Shown here one piece after another: positions 60,147-64,000 of a stretch of DNA of 64,000 nucleotides. The stretch comes from Edaphochlamys debaryana (Eukaryota > Chlorophyta > Chlorophyceae > Chlamydomonadales). The notes beneath the pieces were generated by a model. The model was not told where the DNA came from, ran no database searches, and saw nothing but the letters and a program-made list of their open reading frames with translations. Location of the stretch: positions 1 through 64,000 of the forward strand of contig JAEHOE010000125.1 of assembly GCA_016858145.1 (NCBI GenBank), in the 5' to 3' direction. Both the position numbers and the translations under genes were made by a program. Positions within the stretch are counted from its first letter, which is position 1; each line of letters begins with the position of its first letter.

Positions 60147-60931
60147 ATTGATGACCAGGCTCGGTAGGGGTGTCCCTCCACGCCCACTCCATCCCAACAG
60201 CACATCCACCCCCACGATGAGATCACCTGACCAACGCCGCACCCAGCCTTCAGCCTCAGTGCGGGGTGTGTCTAGGGGCCTTGCTGGTGAAAGGACTCGA
60301 CCGGATGCGGCCCGGGTGCAATGCAGGAGCTGGATTGACCAGGTTCGGTAGGGGTGTCCCTCCACGCCCACTCCGTCCTCCCAACAGCACATCCACCCCC
60401 ACGATGAGATCACCTGACCAACGCCGCACCCAGCCTTCAGCCCCAGTGCGGGGTGTGTCTAGGGGCCTTGCTGGTGAAAGGACTCGACCGGATGCGGCCC
60501 GGGTGCAATGCAGGAGCTGGATTGACCAGGTTCGGTAGGGGTGTCCCTCCACGCCCACTCCGTCCTCCCAACAGCACATCCACCCCCACGATGAGATCAC
60601 CTGACCAACGCCGCACCCAGCCTTCAGCCCCAGTGCGGGGTGTGTCTAGGGGCCTTGCTGGTGAAAGGACTCGACCGGATGCGGCCCGGGTGCAATGCAG
60701 GAGCTGGATTGACCAGGTTTGGTAGGGGTGTCCCTCCACGCCCATTCCGTCCTCCCAACAGCACATCCACCCCCACGATGAGATCACCTGACCAACGCCG
60801 CACCCAGCCTTCAGCCCCAGTGCGGGGTGTGTCTAGGGGCCTTGCTGGTGAAAGGACTCGACCGGATGCGGCCCGGGTGCAATGCAGGAGCTGGATTGAC
60901 CAGGTTCGGTAGGGGTGTCCCTCCACGCCCA
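60147..60931 (+). repeat. 187-bp tandem array, 4.2 copies
   Basis: Copies begin at 60147 (slightly diverged), 60333, 60520 and 60707, with a partial copy at 60894-60931. The 187-bp period is not a multiple of three, and frames do not stay open through the array, so it is non-coding. It includes the phrase catcccaacagcacatccac in the first copy (ccgtcctcccaacagc in the others), which recurs singly near 63549. Confidence 0.95.
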
Positions 60932-61192
60932 TACACGGACCCCTGTTACCGCACCTCGGGAAACCCGAGAAATTGCTCACGACCTCGCGATGAAGCCCAG
61001 GGAAGAGGGCCTTACCCATGGCCTTACCCAGGGAAGAGGGCCCAATCGGCACACCCCCACAAGTGGTCATGCCTTGCACTGGTGCGAACACGCCACCGCA
61101 CCAGTAGCACGAGGGCCCGCGGGGTCTGGAGGGGTCTCTCTGGCGCCATCTGGCTGAGTTTATGCGCTAAACATTTCCCTTCTACCCTGCAG

Positions 61193-63438
61193 ACCCCTGC
61201 GCCTCGAGCCCGTGCGGCTCCACGGGCTCCTGCACAGCCTTGAACCCCTTTGAGTACACGTGCGCCTGTACGGATGCGCAGTACTACGACAGCATCACGT
61301 GCCTGGGTGGGTCCCGGCGTCAGCACCATGGCTGTTTGCTTGCATTGCGTGCAGTACACCCTCGCGCCTGACTCCACCCCCTGCGCGCCCTGCCCTGCTT
61401 GTTCATTCCGCCGCCCCTCCTGCGCGCGCAGACGGCCCCTGTGCCCAGCCCAAATTCTGCGGCGTCGACGGCGCCTCGACCCGTTGCGTCTCCTACAGTG
61501 CCAATGACTACTTCTGCACCTGCAGCCCCGGGTACTACCTCGGCGCTGACGGCCGTAGCACTGGTCAGCGGGGACGGCGGGCCGGTGGGAACCCAACTTG
61601 CCAGTGGGATCAATTCGTTCTCAACACCGCCCCGCCGCGTTCCGGCGTCCCCTTGCAGCGACCCCCTGCGACCCGCTGGGCGTCTGCGGTCCGCCCGACT
61701 CGAGCACATGCACCCCCGAGAACGGAGCCTACCGCTGCGATTGCGCCCTCCCCTACGTCTTCAGCCCGAGCCAGCGCCTGTGCGCGTGTAAGAGGGGAGG
61801 GCGAGCCTCGCGAGCCTGAGTCACGCTGCTGCTCTATCTGGCTGCATGTATGCAAGACATGCAGCTGCACAGCGCGTGAATGCTTAACTAGCTATATATC
61901 GCTTGGCCACGCTTTCTGTCCTCGATTCTCTCGCTCGCCCGCCCCCCTGCAGAAGCGTCGGCCACCTTCAGTGCCGTCTTTGAGCTAAGCCCCCCGGACG
62001 GCAGGTGCGTCCTTAGCCCCTTGCAACGCCAGTGCGCCAGCTACCACTAGCAGAGCCCTGGGGGGCGCGGGTTGGGAGGGCGAGAGGGACGTTAGCGGGC
62101 TCGTGAGCGCAGAAGGGGGCACCCGCGCAGGTGCAGATCGGGAGCCGATCCAGCTCAGCCCCAGGGCCGCAACATGGCCGGGGGACACCACTGCGCGCGC
62201 GTTTGCCCGGGCCCACCTGTGCTGCCGGGGCTCCCAGCTGCTGGGCAAGCTTGGGGCACCGCAAGCGCACGCCCTTAGCCCCTTGCAACGCCAGTGCGCC
62301 AGCTACCACTAGCAGAGCCCTGGGGGGCGCGGGTTGGGAGGCCGAGAGGGACGTTAGTGGGCTCGTGAGCGCAGACGGGGGCACCCGCGCAGGTGCAGAT
62401 CGGGAGCCGATCCAGCCCAGCCCCAGGGCCGCAACATGGCCGGGGGACACCACTGCGAGCGCGTTTGCCCGGGCCCTCCTGTGATGCCGGGGCTCCCAGC
62501 TGCTGGGCAAGCGCACGCCGCTCGCTCAAGCCGGGAACCCGTTAGCTGGGCCTCCCGCGATGTTGCCTTGGCTGCGTCGGCGCAAAGCATTGTTGCCTGC
62601 CTGTTCTCTGTTTACATAACATGGTTCTTGAATGCTTTGCCTTAGAGCGATGAGGCGAGAGGCGTGAGGGCACGCAAGGGCGGAGGTTGTGCGCATCATC
62701 GGCACACCAGCGGCATTGTACTAGAGGTATTTCAAGGACAGTATGCATTGTGATATCCTATGAGTCGACATGTGCGTTGTTGATGGAAGCGATGGTCTGC
62801 AGTACGTGTTCTGCGTGCAGCTCGCGTCAATTCTTGGGCTGCGTGAACATCACAATTACTTACAGAAGCTATAAGAGAAGTTAGATGAGAGGTGAAGCGG
62901 CTTGCAGCACGGTTTCCCCCCCGCCCCCTCCCCCGCAAATGACCCACGGAATGACCGGCCCGACCGAATGACCCCGGGATGACCGCCAAATGACCGAAAT
63001 CCTGCCGAATGACCTCCCCCCCTTCTGCGAGTGTGCGTCTGCACACAGACCACAGCTAGCGTAGCGGGTGCACGCAGCGCAGCTAGGTGCTGTTTTGCAC
63101 CGAGCGGTTCGGTGCGGCCGTAGCTCGTGGGGCGGAGCGCTTGGACTGCTGACTCTGCCGACCTAGCCCGCCCCTCTGCTCCATGCATGCGCCAACAATG
63201 CAGTGTGGCTCAAGTTACGGCGGACCTTGCCTCTGCGCTGGGGGTAAGCTCCGCCGCGAGCGATATCCGATGCTCTTCTCATCTGCCCTTGGCTCCATCC
63301 AGCTGGCCACCTCCCGTTCTTGCTTGGTGCTTGTCCTTGCAGATCTCTGCACGGCAGATCACGTTGGTCCTGATTGGCTCTTATCCCCTGACCTTCGAGT
63401 ACACGGTTGCGTTCCCTGCTGAGGCCACCCTTGAGGAG
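61193..63438 (+). CDS. EGF-repeat protein with a SEA-like module, 5' and 3' ends unresolved
   Basis: Exons in phase: 61193-61306, 61432-61563 and 61659-61787 (three EGF-like domains, one per phase 1-1 exon, 38-44 aa each), then 61956-62004, 63204-63243 and 63343-63438. EGF cysteine patterns: DPCASSPCG, CTAL, YTCACTD, TCL; GPCAQPKFCG, RCVSY, YFCTCSPGYYL; TPCDPLGVCG, TCTPENG, YRCDCALP, LC. The later exons read SATFSAVFELSPPDG, VAQVTADLASALG, ISARQITLVLIGSYPLTFEY, which resembles the SEA-like fold repeated in many volvocine surface proteins. A possible next exon starts at 63530 (VVRLRPSQQ). No signal peptide exon was found upstream, where the 187-bp array lies. The gene is probably extracellular and either truncated or continuing past the window. 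Confidence 0.7.
62011..62518 (+). repeat. 262-bp direct duplication in the EGF-gene intron
   Basis: The sequence starting ccttagccccttgcaacgcc at 62011 begins again at 62273. The second copy runs to about 62518 and lacks a short piece near its end. Both contain gagagggacgtta and gcagatcgggagccgatcc. No ORF is shared. Confidence 0.9.
62935..63013. repeat. Short interspersed aatgacc motif cluster
   Basis: aatgacc or gatgacc occurs about seven times within 80 bp, at irregular spacing (gcaaatgaccc, ggaatgaccgg, cgaatgacccc and so on). It lies in the long intron before the EGF gene's fifth exon. Confidence 0.7.
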
Positions 63439-64000
63439 GTACGTTCGTACGTACGTGCGTACGGCACAGAATCACAGGCTGCCGTACGCACGTCGCCCAA
63501 CCGACCTGCCGCTCCCCCGGCGCCCGCAGGTTGTCCGCCTCCGTCCATCCCAACAGCACATCCACATGCCGCCATGCAGAATCTCAGAGCCCTCGACCAG
63601 CTCTCGAAGCCACTTGCTCGGACCCCATAAGGCATGCACATGGCGCGGGCAGGCCTGTGGAAGAGGCGTTGGCACTGGCACAACCAACACCATTCGCTTT
63701 TCAGGCTCGACAGTCATTCGCTTTTTTGTGGCCTGCCGAATCATTCGCTTGAAAATGCATGCTTCGTTATCGGACGATATCATTTGTTATTAGAACGAAC
63801 ATGGCCGTTTCATTTCTGAGAGCGAACCGGATCGGGGGATAGCGAATGGGCCGGTTCGTTTCAGATAGCAAACCGGATGGGGGGGAATACCGGGTGCGCA
63901 TTAGCCGGCCTGCCTGGAGGGGCATCGGCCCAGGCGACAACGCAAGCTGCCACGCGCACCGCCGTCCCCCCTCCCCCCAACCAAGCAAGCACCACACCCC
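63439..64000. other. Right edge: possible further EGF-gene exon, AT-richer tract and dispersed repeat
   Basis: A candidate exon starts at 63530. Between 63690 and 63870 the sequence is AT-richer, with repeated cattcgctt and direct copies of gcgaaccgga/gcaaaccgga, suggestive of a small element. 63890-64000 is the second copy of the repeat seen at 44893-45010. Confidence 0.5.
63890..64000. repeat. Dispersed ~110-bp repeat, copy 2
   Basis: It matches 44893-45010 in the same orientation and is cut by the window end after agcaccacacccc. Confidence 0.85.

Overview
The window looks like nuclear DNA of a chlamydomonadalean (volvocine-type) green alga. The supporting signs are very high GC content, short exons with strong GT-AG introns, TGTAA polyadenylation signals, extracellular-matrix-like proteins with SRCR, HYR, EGF and Ser-Pro-Lys modules, and a plant-type glutamate-cysteine ligase. 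All gene models below were built by hand by joining exons through splice sites and reading phase. No database search or RNA evidence was available, so names rest on recognised family motifs.

Region 1 (1-27660) is almost entirely a large satellite with a unit of about 1.76 kb. About 2.2 units lie in one orientation (1-3888) and about 11.5 units in the opposite orientation (7494-27660). They are joined by an inverted repeat (427-bp arms at 3889-4315 and 7067-7493) around a 2751-bp spacer. The spacer holds a broken SRCR gene (three exons, + strand) and a decayed 3' half of a LINE-type retroelement (- strand). From about 14.1 kb onward the right array becomes a dimeric higher-order repeat with a period of 3526-3527 bp.

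Region 2 (27661-41825) holds two complete genes on the - strand. One is a 17-exon secreted, proline-rich protein with about four SRCR domains (34597 to 28465, 795 aa). The other is GSH1, glutamate-cysteine ligase, in 12 exons (41825 to 36462, 484 aa).

Region 3 (41826-47235) is gene-poor. It has one orphan exon coding a transmembrane segment, a dispersed repeat that reappears at the window's right end, and a cluster of fold-back repeats.

Region 4 (47236-58192) is a single + strand gene of about 32 exons (about 2335 aa). It encodes a secreted protein with an N-terminal HFR-type domain, 22 HYR repeats (20 of them one per symmetric phase-1 exon), a Ser-Pro-Lys shaft and a Tyr/Cys-containing C-terminus. 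Introns and exons have been duplicated together.

Region 5 (58193-64000) has a 187-bp tandem array followed by a + strand gene with three EGF-like exons and a SEA-like module. Its ends were not resolved. The three matrix-type genes plausibly act in the cell wall or extracellular matrix. GSH1 is a plastid metabolic enzyme with no evident functional link to them.
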